Source of the DNA: Acidobacteriota bacterium
Lineage (GTDB): Bacteria; Acidobacteriota; Terriglobia; Terriglobales; Acidobacteriaceae
DNA: 15,102 bases
Assembly (NCBI GenBank): GCA_021801945.1
Contig: JAKABE010000037.1
Span: 1 to 15,102 of the forward strand
Reading direction: 5' to 3'
Shown: positions 8,601-15,014 of the stretch, in pieces
Layout: every line of letters starts with the position of its first letter
How positions within the stretch are numbered: position 1 is the first letter of the stretch
Made by a program: the position numbers and the translations under genes
Notes under the pieces: generated by a model
Told to the model about the DNA's origin: nothing
What the model saw: the letters and a program-made list of their open reading frames with translations, nothing else
Database searches by the model: none

Positions 8601-10141
8601 CCGTTGAGATCGAGGAGCTTCCCGCGCTTGCGCTCCCACCCCATCCAAACACCTTGGCGGGTATTGAAGATGCGATGCCGATGAAGCAGCATGAAGCTGC
8701 CGCACTGGTGGGGCCCATATTTGGCATTGAGTTCGCCGATGAGGTGAATTGCTAGCTCCACCAGCGGATGTGTATCGTTTTCGCGTGGATTGCTCACCGA
8801 GTCCGGCAGATCGGTGAGAAGGGCAAAATGGAGGTTCGGGTCGCGGTTGGCGAGATAGCGGACTTCGAGATCCTTGACTAATTCGCGTACCTGCTTTTCG
8901 TTCAAAAGCAGGCAAGGCACCGCCACGAGGGTTGTACACTCCAAGGGAATCTCATCGCTGAAGTCGAGTTTTGGCAGGGGGTTGGGATCGAAGAGGGACG
9001 TCACCAGGTTGTTGGTGAGATCAACCGCGATCTGAGTGGCGGGAAGCACGAGTGCGACGATCGCAATGGCCAGTGAGGTAAGGCTGGCGATGCGGGGCAG
9101 AACCGGAAAGAGCGCAGCGGCAATGGCAAAAATGGTGAAAAGCTGAATGGCGGTGAAGTAGAAGTCGTCCCCGCGATCCAGGATGAAATGGCGCACCCTC
9201 CAGGCGACGGGAGGGTGGAAGCCGACTCGAAATGCAAGCTGTGAAAATCCCTTGTCCACCAGGTAGTAACCAACATGGACCTGGCGAACCTGCATGCGCG
9301 GGTTGTCATGGGGGTGCTCGCTAGCGAGGCGCGCAAGATCGAGCGCGGTTTGGGCGACCTGCGTTTCGGTGCAATCGGAGCGCCGGGCGATGAAGGCGAT
9401 GCGCTTGCGGTACATCTCGCGGCTCTCGAAGTCCATGCGTTGATAGGCATTGGCCGGATCCTGGCTCAACAGGGCATCGAAGCAGATGAGCGGCTCAATG
9501 AAAGAAACCCAATCGGCATTGCCGATCGAGCGAAGGCTCTTGAAGCGGCAGGTGAATACCTGAACCGCGGCCGACTCGGGCGCGCGCCGCAGGGTGCGGG
9601 CCTCCTCGAGCAAGGATTCGAGGAGGGCGAAATTCAGAAATGTGGGGAAAGCCCACAGTTCATCGACGGTGAGGGGCTCGTGGGCCTGCATGGCGCGGAC
9701 AAAGGTCTGGAAGGAAGGGATCGAAAACTCGCCCTTTACAGCGCGCAGGTAAGCGGCGGCCGCCGCGGCAACACGTGGTTCATCGGGCCGCTCCGCAAGC
9801 ACGCGGGGAAGCCATCGAATGTACTGCGGCCGGCCGGAGACGGCGACGATGGCGGCGCGCAAAAGGCGGATATTGGCCCGAAGTTCACGCATGGCGGCGC
9901 GGCAGGAGGCCATCCTGGGGTCCTCTCTTACATACGCAGCCGGAGGATCGGCGAGGAGTTTCTCCAGGAGCTTGAGAGCGCGCTGCGCATCGCGCACGCG
10001 GCGAGAGAAAGCGGTGTCGCCGGACGGCCGCGGCGCCACGGCCCACGATGCAGCCAAGTTCGCGGCGTCGCGCAGGGGCTCCGTCTGGTCATAGGGCAGA
10101 GAGTGTCGTGGTTCGACAAGAAGAACGGATGAATTTATCAT
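5636..10141 (-). CDS. Cyclic beta-1,2-glucan synthase homologue (GT84 + glycoamylase-like cyclisation domain), lacking the GH94 domain
   Basis: An inner-membrane enzyme related to NdvB/ChvB/Cgs, which build beta-1,2-glucan from UDP-glucose and close it into rings. The 1501 residues hold: an N-terminal cytoplasmic-type region (1-320); membrane segments about 327-380; a GT84 glycosyltransferase (about 400-720) with TLDADTQLP (DAD 543-545), FTGKGIYEV, HDLIEGAYAR and QHRWMRGDWQ (689-698); membrane segments about 738-785, 796-825 and 858-900; then the glycoamylase-like domain (about 915-1480) with VDSGN 1027, LLSWSGTMFEYLMP (Glu1310), PWGISES (Glu1352), GAYGFYEAADY (Glu1422) and MAHHQGMSLL. This last domain corresponds to the ring-closing module (GH189) of known synthases. 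Those are about 2800 residues and continue into a GH94 phosphorylase domain that sets chain length; here the protein stops at that linker. It starts 6 nt after the ABC exporter's stop, with GAGG overlapping that stop codon. Confidence 0.92.
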   Translation of the reverse strand: MINSSVLLVEPRHSLPYDQTEPLRDAANLAASWAVAPRPSGDTAFSRRVRDAQRALKLLEKLLADPPAAYVREDPRMASCRAAMRELRANIRLLRAAIVAVSGRPQYIRWLPRVLAERPDEPRVAAAAAAYLRAVKGEFSIPSFQTFVRAMQAHEPLTVDELWAFPTFLNFALLESLLEEARTLRRAPESAAVQVFTCRFKSLRSIGNADWVSFIEPLICFDALLSQDPANAYQRMDFESREMYRKRIAFIARRSDCTETQVAQTALDLARLASEHPHDNPRMQVRQVHVGYYLVDKGFSQLAFRVGFHPPVAWRVRHFILDRGDDFYFTAIQLFTIFAIAAALFPVLPRIASLTSLAIAIVALVLPATQIAVDLTNNLVTSLFDPNPLPKLDFSDEIPLECTTLVAVPCLLLNEKQVRELVKDLEVRYLANRDPNLHFALLTDLPDSVSNPRENDTHPLVELAIHLIGELNAKYGPHQCGSFMLLHRHRIFNTRQGVWMGWERKRGKLLDLNGLLTGERDAFPVKAGGTDALRQVRYIITLDADTQLPLGAAARLVGAIAHPLNQAIIDPKSRIVTEGYGILQPRISIAVRSTLRSRLAAIYSGRSGLDIYTRAISDAYQDLFGEGIFTGKGIYEVEILHTVLNHRFPRNSLLSHDLIEGAYARAGLASDIELVDDYPAHYCAYMHRQHRWMRGDWQIAPWIFARVRDEFGQKIANSISPISRWKIFDNMRRSLVDPFLLILFVAGWLGLPGGPLYWTIVPLLLLIFPLLAQLGFGLVRALFSNQRGRSAEALAAFWQAALITLLHLVFLVHQMLFAFDAVLRSLIRWFITGERLLEWETAAQAELNSGRRSEIDRYLVAAPLMTVCLALLIWFCAAHRTAIFCAAPILLLWAVASPVIGWLNRPPGERSRLRPADQEFLRLQALRIWRYFYEFGGERHNHLIPDNVEEEGLYEAARISPTNAGLLLNARQAACELGFLTVPEFAAINSRTLAAIKKLEKFRGHLYNWYDTQTLRPLNSASFISTVDSGNMVASLYTLHAGVKHLVQRPLLRFQLLASIRVYWKLMQSEKGLPASIRRFRLPSSSADASTWIAWLPSARTALSEAAAFQSGEAGCRWWLAETLHRVEAILTLVDDYLPWILPEYEPLHALSPHNLLKEPTALSVDDALLFAEALQAWLANSLETIAGQPATANLAERLRKKLTVAIGNLQALASSLRAMGQEAESLAEGTDFSFLVDPTRRILSIGYDVCTHSLHDSCYDMMATEARIATFFAIARGELSQQSWRKLSREHAHLYGRFLLLSWSGTMFEYLMPSLWIRSYPETLMARTLDTCVYVQKKFAHALKLPWGISESGNSVKDEDGHYQYQAYGIPRTALSVDAVAGPVISPYSTFLAFETDPSGALDNLRRMASSGWIGAYGFYEAADYTGSPRKPVLVREWMAHHQGMSLLAILNVLHENVVQRWFHENAAVQAAERLLNEVPVSKAVLRSRRYELAPIRVKQ

Positions 10142-10145
10142 GATG

Positions 10146-10150
10146 CCTCA
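10146..10150 (-). promoter_or_regulatory. Ribosome binding site overlapping the upstream stop codon
   Basis: TGAGG on the minus strand: its TGA is the stop codon of the ABC exporter gene and its GAGG is a short Shine-Dalgarno sequence 4 nt before the ATG of the glucan synthase at 10141. This arrangement points to translational coupling of exporter and synthase. Confidence 0.55.
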
Positions 10151-12007
10151 GCGGTAGCTAGCTGCTTGCATTTCAAACATGGCCGCGTAGCGGCCTTCGA
10201 GCGCCATGAGCTGCAAATGGGTGCCTTCTTCGACTAACCTGCCGCCCTCCAACACGACGATGCGGTCGGCCATCCGGACAGTCGAGAAGCGATGAGAAAT
10301 CAATAGCGCCATCTTGTCGCAGGTGAGCTCGGCGAAGCGTTCAAATACCTCGAATTCACTGCGCGCATCGAGGGAAGCGGTAGGCTCGTCGAGGATCAAA
10401 AGTTGGGCATCGCGCAGATACGCGCGAGCTAGGGCCATCTTCTGCCACTCTCCGCCGGAGAGGTCTACGCCGCCCTCGAACCGGCGTCCGAGCATCTGAT
10501 CGTAGCCGCCTTGGAGCTTTGCAACCACCCCGCTGGCCTGGCTCTTCTCTGCCGCGTATTCGATCTCTTGCATGTCGTGAGGAACTTCAATGCGGCCCAC
10601 CGCGATGTTCTCCCGCGCGGTCATTTCATAGCGCATAAAGTCTTGGAAGATGACGCCGATCTCGGCGTGCAATTCATCGAGGTCGTATTCGCGCAGATCG
10701 ATGCCGTCAAGGAGGATCTGTCCTTCAGTGGGATCGTACAATCGGGTGATCAGCTTGACGACGGTGGTCTTGCCCTGTCCGTTTTCGCCGATCAGGGCGA
10801 CGCGTTCTCCGGGGCGCAGCGTGAAATTGAAGTTACTGAGAATGCGCCGGCTGGTGCCGGGATAGGTGAAGGAAACATTGCGAAACTCGAAGCCGCGCTC
10901 GATGGGGCGGGGCGGGGGCAGGGCATTGGCCTTGGTTTCCACCTGCGGCTTCATCTCAAAGAAGGCCAACAGATCGGTAAGGAAGAGGGCTTGGTCGGCG
11001 ACGCCGGAGGCGGTTGAGAACATCTGCTGAATGTTGCTCATGGCCTGCATGATTGCGGTCGTAATCAGGGTGAGATCGCCGATGGTGTAGATGCCTCTGA
11101 TGGTACGAAAAATGCTGAGCACGTAGGCGGCGTAGTAGCCGAGCTGGGCAAGCATTGCCAGCAAACCGGTCCAGAGCAGACGGCGCCGGTTCAGGGCCAC
11201 GTCCTCGTCGTAGATCCGCTGCGAGTGCTTCTTGAAGCGTTCTGTAAGGAAATGGCTTAGGTTGAACAGCTTCAGTTCCTTGGCGGCTTCCTTGCTGCCA
11301 CCCACTTGGCGCAGGTAGTCCATCTGGCGGCGGACCGGGGTCTGGCGGAAGTTCTTGGCGTAAAGAAGGAAGGCAAAGTGGCTCTCGCCAAGGAAGGCGG
11401 GAATTACGCCGATGACGAGCAGCAACAGCAGCAGCGGCGAATACCAAATCAGGACCGCGGAAAAGGCGAGGGCGGTGACTGTCTGCTGGATGAGGCGGCC
11501 CATCTGCTGGATCATGACCAGGCGGTCCGTGGCCTGGACGCGGGCGCGTTCCAGCCGGTCATAGTAGACCGGGTCTTCATAAACCGTGACGTCGAGCGAA
11601 GCGGCCTTGCGCATGACCTCGACGCTTACGTGATAGGTATAGCGGTCGGCGAGAAGGCTGTCGAAGTAGTCCACGGCGCGGGAGAGCAAGCCGATGAGGA
11701 TCGCGAGGCCTGCTTCCGCCGCCACCAGCCACCAGAAGTAGCCGGGCAGCGGCTGGTGAAACCGGATCTGATTTACGCCATTGATGATGAAAGGGCCGGC
11801 AATGATGCCGATGCCTACGGGAAGCAGGGCCACCAGGATGCGGATGACAATGTTCCAGGAGACAACCGCGGGGCCGGACTCCCAAACAAAGTGCAGCACC
11901 GGGGGGATATTCCTGATTGCACGCAAGCGATCTGCCCAAGCGTTTCCGGAGCCGTGTGCTGAACCTGGCGGTTCCTGCGACTCGACGGTATGTTTCTCAT
12001 CGTGCAT
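10148..12007 (-). CDS. ABC exporter, fused membrane and ATPase domains (half-transporter)
   Basis: A 619-residue type IV ABC exporter subunit that would work as a homodimer in the inner membrane. The membrane domain covers about 45-350 with segments near 48-78, 90-110, 175-215, 278-300 and 308-345, and carries YEDPVYYDRLERARVQA, a motif I associate with peptide/lantibiotic-type exporters. The ATPase domain (about 372-605) is complete: Walker A GENGQGKTT (407-415), Q-loop Gln455, signature LSGGE (516-520), Walker B LLILDE (536-541), H-loop His572. There is no N-terminal C39 peptidase. It is immediately upstream of, and coupled to, the glucan synthase. In Brucella and Rhizobium a fused ABC exporter (Cgt/NdvA) sends cyclic glucan to the periplasm, so this may be a functional counterpart from another subfamily; that role is inferred from position. 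The SD AAGGGAG sits 12 nt before ATG 12007. Confidence 0.88.
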   Translation of the reverse strand: MHDEKHTVESQEPPGSAHGSGNAWADRLRAIRNIPPVLHFVWESGPAVVSWNIVIRILVALLPVGIGIIAGPFIINGVNQIRFHQPLPGYFWWLVAAEAGLAILIGLLSRAVDYFDSLLADRYTYHVSVEVMRKAASLDVTVYEDPVYYDRLERARVQATDRLVMIQQMGRLIQQTVTALAFSAVLIWYSPLLLLLLVIGVIPAFLGESHFAFLLYAKNFRQTPVRRQMDYLRQVGGSKEAAKELKLFNLSHFLTERFKKHSQRIYDEDVALNRRRLLWTGLLAMLAQLGYYAAYVLSIFRTIRGIYTIGDLTLITTAIMQAMSNIQQMFSTASGVADQALFLTDLLAFFEMKPQVETKANALPPPRPIERGFEFRNVSFTYPGTSRRILSNFNFTLRPGERVALIGENGQGKTTVVKLITRLYDPTEGQILLDGIDLREYDLDELHAEIGVIFQDFMRYEMTARENIAVGRIEVPHDMQEIEYAAEKSQASGVVAKLQGGYDQMLGRRFEGGVDLSGGEWQKMALARAYLRDAQLLILDEPTASLDARSEFEVFERFAELTCDKMALLISHRFSTVRMADRIVVLEGGRLVEEGTHLQLMALEGRYAAMFEMQAASYR

Positions 12008-12217
12008 GGTCGAGGGAATCTCCCTTTGGATCCCGCAAAGTTAAGCAGAAATCCACTCGATGCGCGAAGCGCTGAAATCCTGAACCAAGGCGATGACGCA
12101 GTTCTTCGATCTTTCGATGTCTTGCTTGCTCAATTCCTATCTTAGCCCAGGATGCTTGTTTTCGCTTTTGGCGACTCATCCTGCACCGGCGACGGGTATG
12201 ATTGCATCCGAACCGCT
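12008..12217. promoter_or_regulatory. Divergent intergenic region between the exporter-synthase operon and the ABC-2 transporter operon
   Basis: About 210 nt lie between two divergent operons, so both promoters should be here. It is less GC-rich than its surroundings. TTCGAT occurs twice close together (about 12105-12118). No clear sigma-70 promoter pair, operator or hairpin could be assigned by eye. A 60-codon minus-strand ORF spans most of it but looks non-coding. Confidence 0.4.
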
Positions 12218-13039
12218 ATGCACCCCGTCGCGCACGAACCGCACGCACCGCAAAGTCCGCCACCGCTGCCCGATCTGCAATCCGCCGCCCCCGAACCCGT
12301 TCTCCGGGTCAGAAACCTCCGTAAACATTACGGTTCAGTCGAGGCCGTGAAAGGCATCAACTTTCACGTCTGCCCCGGGGAAATAGTAGGCTTGCTGGGC
12401 GTCAACGGCGCTGGCAAAACCACCACCATCAGCATGGTCCTCGGTGTGTTGGAGCCAACGGCCGGCTCCATCCACATCGGCTCGGAGGACCTTCTTCGCC
12501 ATCGCTCCCGCGCGCTCTCGTGCACCAACTTCGCCGCCGTCTACGCACCACTGCCCGGCAACCTCACCGTCTACCAGAACCTGCGCGTCTTTGCACTGCT
12601 CTACGGCGTCCGCGACTTTCGCACGCAGCTTCAATCGGTCCTAGACGCCTTCGACCTGCACAATTTCCGCGACACCAAATGCGGCGTCCTCTCCTCCGGC
12701 GAGCAAACTCGCGTCGGTCTCGCCAAGGCAATGCTCAACCGTCCCAGCGTGCTTCTGCTCGACGAACCCACCGCCTCCATCGATCCCGCCAGCGCCCGCG
12801 ACATCCGCTCCACCATCCGCGTTTTTGTCGAGCGCACCCAGACCGGGGTCCTTTGGACATCTCACAACATGTACGAAGTGGAGGAGGTCTGTTCGCGCGT
12901 CATGTTTCTCTCGCATGGAGAGATCATCCTCGAAGGCGATCCTCGCACTCTCCCAGCCCAGTACGGCAAGTCCACGCTCGAAGAGCTCTTCATCAGCGTG
13001 GCCCGCGAGCCTCTCGACCTCGGAGCGCTTCAGTCATGA
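12218..13039 (+). CDS. ABC-2 type transporter ATP-binding protein
   Basis: The cytoplasmic ATPase of a two-gene ABC-2 exporter of unknown substrate. From ATG 12218 it has 273 residues: a Pro-rich N-terminus, VLRVRNLRKHYGS, Walker A GVNGAGKTT (about 61-69), signature LSSGE (158-162), Walker B LLLDEP (Asp182, Glu183) and switch His216 in TSHNMYEVEEV. No Gln is evident where the Q-loop is expected (NFAAVYAPLPGNLTVYQNL); related ATPases of this subgroup show similar loops, so this need not mean loss of function. An in-frame ATG at 12152 would add 22 residues, but their codon use lacks the C-ending bias of the rest, so 12218 is preferred; neither start has a good Shine-Dalgarno sequence. Its stop overlaps the permease start (ATGA, 13036-13039). 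Codons end in C far more often than in the other genes here. Confidence 0.87.
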   Translation: MHPVAHEPHAPQSPPPLPDLQSAAPEPVLRVRNLRKHYGSVEAVKGINFHVCPGEIVGLLGVNGAGKTTTISMVLGVLEPTAGSIHIGSEDLLRHRSRALSCTNFAAVYAPLPGNLTVYQNLRVFALLYGVRDFRTQLQSVLDAFDLHNFRDTKCGVLSSGEQTRVGLAKAMLNRPSVLLLDEPTASIDPASARDIRSTIRVFVERTQTGVLWTSHNMYEVEEVCSRVMFLSHGEIILEGDPRTLPAQYGKSTLEELFISVAREPLDLGALQS

Positions 13040-13839
13040 ACCTCGCCCGCATCGCCGCCATCCCGCTCCGCCAGCTCTATCTCTACCGCAGCAGCGCCGC
13101 CCGCGTTGCGCCTCTCTTTGCCTGGGTCACCATCGACATGATCCTGTGGGGATTCATGACCAAGTTTCTCGGTTCCCTTACCCACACCGCGTACCGCTTC
13201 GTCCCCGCGCTTCTCGGAGCCGTTCTCTTCTGGGACTTCATGACCCGCGTCATGCAGGGCGTCACCACCGCATTCTTTGAGGACGTGTGGTCGCGCAACT
13301 TCCTCAATGTCTTCGCCACGCCGATCACCATGACCGAGTACATTGTTGGACTCCTGTCCTCCAGCCTCGTCACCAGCCTCATTAGTCTGGTTGTCATGAT
13401 CGCCGTCGCCACCTCCGCCTTTGGCCTCAACTTTGCTACCTACGGAGCCATGTTCCTACCCTTCGTCCTCGTGCTGTTCCTCTATGGTATGGCCCTCGGA
13501 GTTGCTGCCATCGCCATCGTTCTTCGCTTCGGCCCCGCTGCCGAATGGTTCGTCTGGCCCATCCCCGCGCTGCTGGCCCCATTCGCCTGCGTTTACTATC
13601 CCCTTACCACACTGCCCGCGCCGATGCAGTGGATTGCCCGCCTGCTACCGCCTTCGTATGTCTTTGAGGGCATGCGATCCGTGGTTTCCGGCCACGCGTT
13701 CAACGGAGCATTACTCGCCGGCGCCTTCGCTCTCGCCCTCGCCTATATTGTCCTTAGTTATTGGATCTTCTCGAGGGTCTTCCGCCACGCTATCCAAACC
13801 GGATTGATTGCCCGCTACAGCGCCGAAACCCTCTCTTGA
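13036..13839 (+). CDS. ABC-2 type transporter permease
   Basis: The 267-residue membrane partner of the ATPase just upstream, joined by an ATGA start/stop overlap that implies coupled translation and a fixed ratio. Six hydrophobic segments are visible: about 28-48, 55-75, 100-125, 133-160, 170-195 and 228-255. The stretch FFEDVWSRNFLNVFATPITMTEYI after the second segment matches the conserved cytoplasmic loop of ABC-2 permeases. The substrate is not evident; drug, polysaccharide or lipid export are all possible. Like the ATPase it uses mostly C-ending codons (CTC, GTC, ATC, GCC). It converges on the sugar kinase gene with a 41-nt gap. Confidence 0.87.
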   Translation: MNLARIAAIPLRQLYLYRSSAARVAPLFAWVTIDMILWGFMTKFLGSLTHTAYRFVPALLGAVLFWDFMTRVMQGVTTAFFEDVWSRNFLNVFATPITMTEYIVGLLSSSLVTSLISLVVMIAVATSAFGLNFATYGAMFLPFVLVLFLYGMALGVAAIAIVLRFGPAAEWFVWPIPALLAPFACVYYPLTTLPAPMQWIARLLPPSYVFEGMRSVVSGHAFNGALLAGAFALALAYIVLSYWIFSRVFRHAIQTGLIARYSAETLS

Positions 13840-13880
13840 GGTACGCGCCGCGTTATGTGGAAGCTTCTGAGCCTGGGGCA

Positions 13881-14786
13881 TCAACTCCTGGGAGGCCAGA
13901 GCCAGGCTGCACCACGGACTCCGCTGGAGTCTCCGTGCCGGGCCGGGACAATGGGCGTATGGATTCCTCCACCGAAGCCGTAATTCTCCAACAATGGCGG
14001 CACATTCCGGTAGATGCTTTGCAGTTGGGACAATCCACCGCCGATCACGATAACGTCGGGATCGATCACATTGACCAGCGAGGCAAATCCTCGTGCAATG
14101 CGATCCTCGAGTTTCCGGATAGCGGTGGCTGCCCGCACATCACCCCGGTCAGCCGCTTCCGTGACTTGCTTTCCTGATAGCGGTGTCCCCGTCTCGCGCT
14201 CGTAGTCCTTGCCCAGAGCGGTGCCTGAGATCCAGGTTTCGATGCACCCGGATTTTCCGCAGTAACAGGCCGGTCCCGGAACTTCGTCGATGCGCGGCCA
14301 GGGGAGACTGTTATGGCCCCATTCGCCGGCTACACTGTGCCGGCCCTTGTGGACACGCCTATCAATGGCAAGGCCTCCTCCACACCCGGTCCCGAGAATG
14401 ACGGCGAAGACCACCCGATGCCCTGCGCCGCTTCCATCTGTAGCCTCGGAAAGAGCCAGGCAATTGGCATCGTTTTCACAGCGCACTTCTCTGGCGAGGG
14501 CTGCCGCGAGGTCGCGCTCCAGAGGCTGCCCATTGAGCCATGTCGAATTGGCGTTTTTCACCAGTCCGGAGGGCCGCATGATGGTTCCCGGGATGCCCAC
14601 CCCCACAGTGCCTTGCTGCGCCAGTTCTGTTTCTAGCGTGTGCACAAGCCGGGCGACGGTATTTACTGTCTCCGCGTAGTCATGACGCGGTGTCGCCACC
14701 CGGATCCGGCCCAACTCCCGCCCGTCTGCACTGAGGGCTAGCGCCTCTATCTTGGTGCCGCCGAGGTCGATTCCGATGCGCATCAT
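13881..14786 (-). CDS. mak: ROK-family sugar kinase, Mak-type fructokinase
   Basis: A cytoplasmic ATP-dependent hexose kinase of the ROK family, closest in motifs to E. coli Mak (YajF), which phosphorylates fructose and, less well, other hexoses. The 301 residues match Mak in length. Seen in order: phosphate loop GIDLGGTKIE (5-14), VKNANSTWLNGQP (76-88), catalytic END (104-106, Asp106), ILGTGCGGG (130-138), the zinc site His158 in EWGHNSLPW with CYCGKSGCIE (Cys174, 176, 181), DPDVIVIGGGLS, and the Mak-like ending HGDSSGVRGAAWLWP. There is no helix-turn-helix, so it is an enzyme, not a ROK repressor. Two adjacent ATGs (14786, 14783) could start it and no strong Shine-Dalgarno site separates them. 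It is divergent from the Tat-signal gene at the right edge and may share control with it. Glucokinase-like activity cannot be excluded. Confidence 0.88.
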   Translation of the reverse strand: MMRIGIDLGGTKIEALALSADGRELGRIRVATPRHDYAETVNTVARLVHTLETELAQQGTVGVGIPGTIMRPSGLVKNANSTWLNGQPLERDLAAALAREVRCENDANCLALSEATDGSGAGHRVVFAVILGTGCGGGLAIDRRVHKGRHSVAGEWGHNSLPWPRIDEVPGPACYCGKSGCIETWISGTALGKDYERETGTPLSGKQVTEAADRGDVRAATAIRKLEDRIARGFASLVNVIDPDVIVIGGGLSQLQSIYRNVPPLLENYGFGGGIHTPIVPARHGDSSGVRGAAWLWPPRS

Positions 14787-15014
14787 TTTCTGTTGAGCTT
14801 AGCATTCCCATCCACATAGAATCTCGTGCGGGTGCTTGGGTGTATCGACATTGAGGGACGGTTCATTCCTTTATGCCGATACACCCTTGAAGGGTATAGC
14901 ATCGACAAGGGAACTTATGGAACACCGAAGGAATGATCGCAGCGAAATCCGTGGCGATTTGGGGGCCCAGGACAAGCAGCTTTGAGAAAATCTGAGGCAA
15001 GGGGACATCGAGAG
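14787..15014. promoter_or_regulatory. Divergent regulatory region with overlapping inverted repeats
   Basis: The 228 nt between the kinase and the right-edge gene contain several symmetric elements. GGGTGTATCG (14838-14847) is repeated inverted at 14877-14886; TCATTCCTT (14863-14871) is repeated inverted at 14928-14936; and a near-palindrome is centred on 14889. The two long-range pairs interlock rather than nest. Such symmetry in a divergent promoter region suggests a dimeric repressor or activator site, or alternative RNA structures before the right-hand gene. No promoter boxes were assigned. Confidence 0.5.
14880..14898. promoter_or_regulatory. Operator-like palindrome
   Basis: TACACCCTTGAAGGGTATA is symmetric around base 14889 at eight of nine paired positions (only 14882/14896 mismatch), in the divergent region between a sugar kinase and an exported protein gene. 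Size and symmetry suit a dimeric helix-turn-helix regulator. The regulator itself is not in the window. Confidence 0.4.

Noticed and set aside
9275..10132. 285-codon plus-strand ORF opposite the glucan synthase
   Set aside because: It is antisense to the N-terminal part of a clearly recognisable protein and has low-complexity, Gly/Arg/Glu-rich translation typical of shadow frames.
11306..11962. 218-codon plus-strand ORF opposite the ABC exporter
   Set aside because: Antisense shadow of conserved membrane-domain sequence, with no domain of its own.
11997..12179. 60-codon minus-strand ORF upstream of and overlapping the ABC exporter start
   Set aside because: Its codon use lacks the third-position GC bias of neighbours, no recognisable motif is present, and it spans the expected promoter region.
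12152..12217. Upstream ATG start for the ABC-2 ATPase
   Set aside because: The 22 added residues show different codon use and no conserved ABC sequence, and there is no proper Shine-Dalgarno spacing.
13870..13908. AGCCTGG/CCAGGCT inverted repeat near the 3' end of the kinase gene as a terminator
   Set aside because: The loop is 25 nt, there is no T run, and most of it lies inside the kinase coding sequence.
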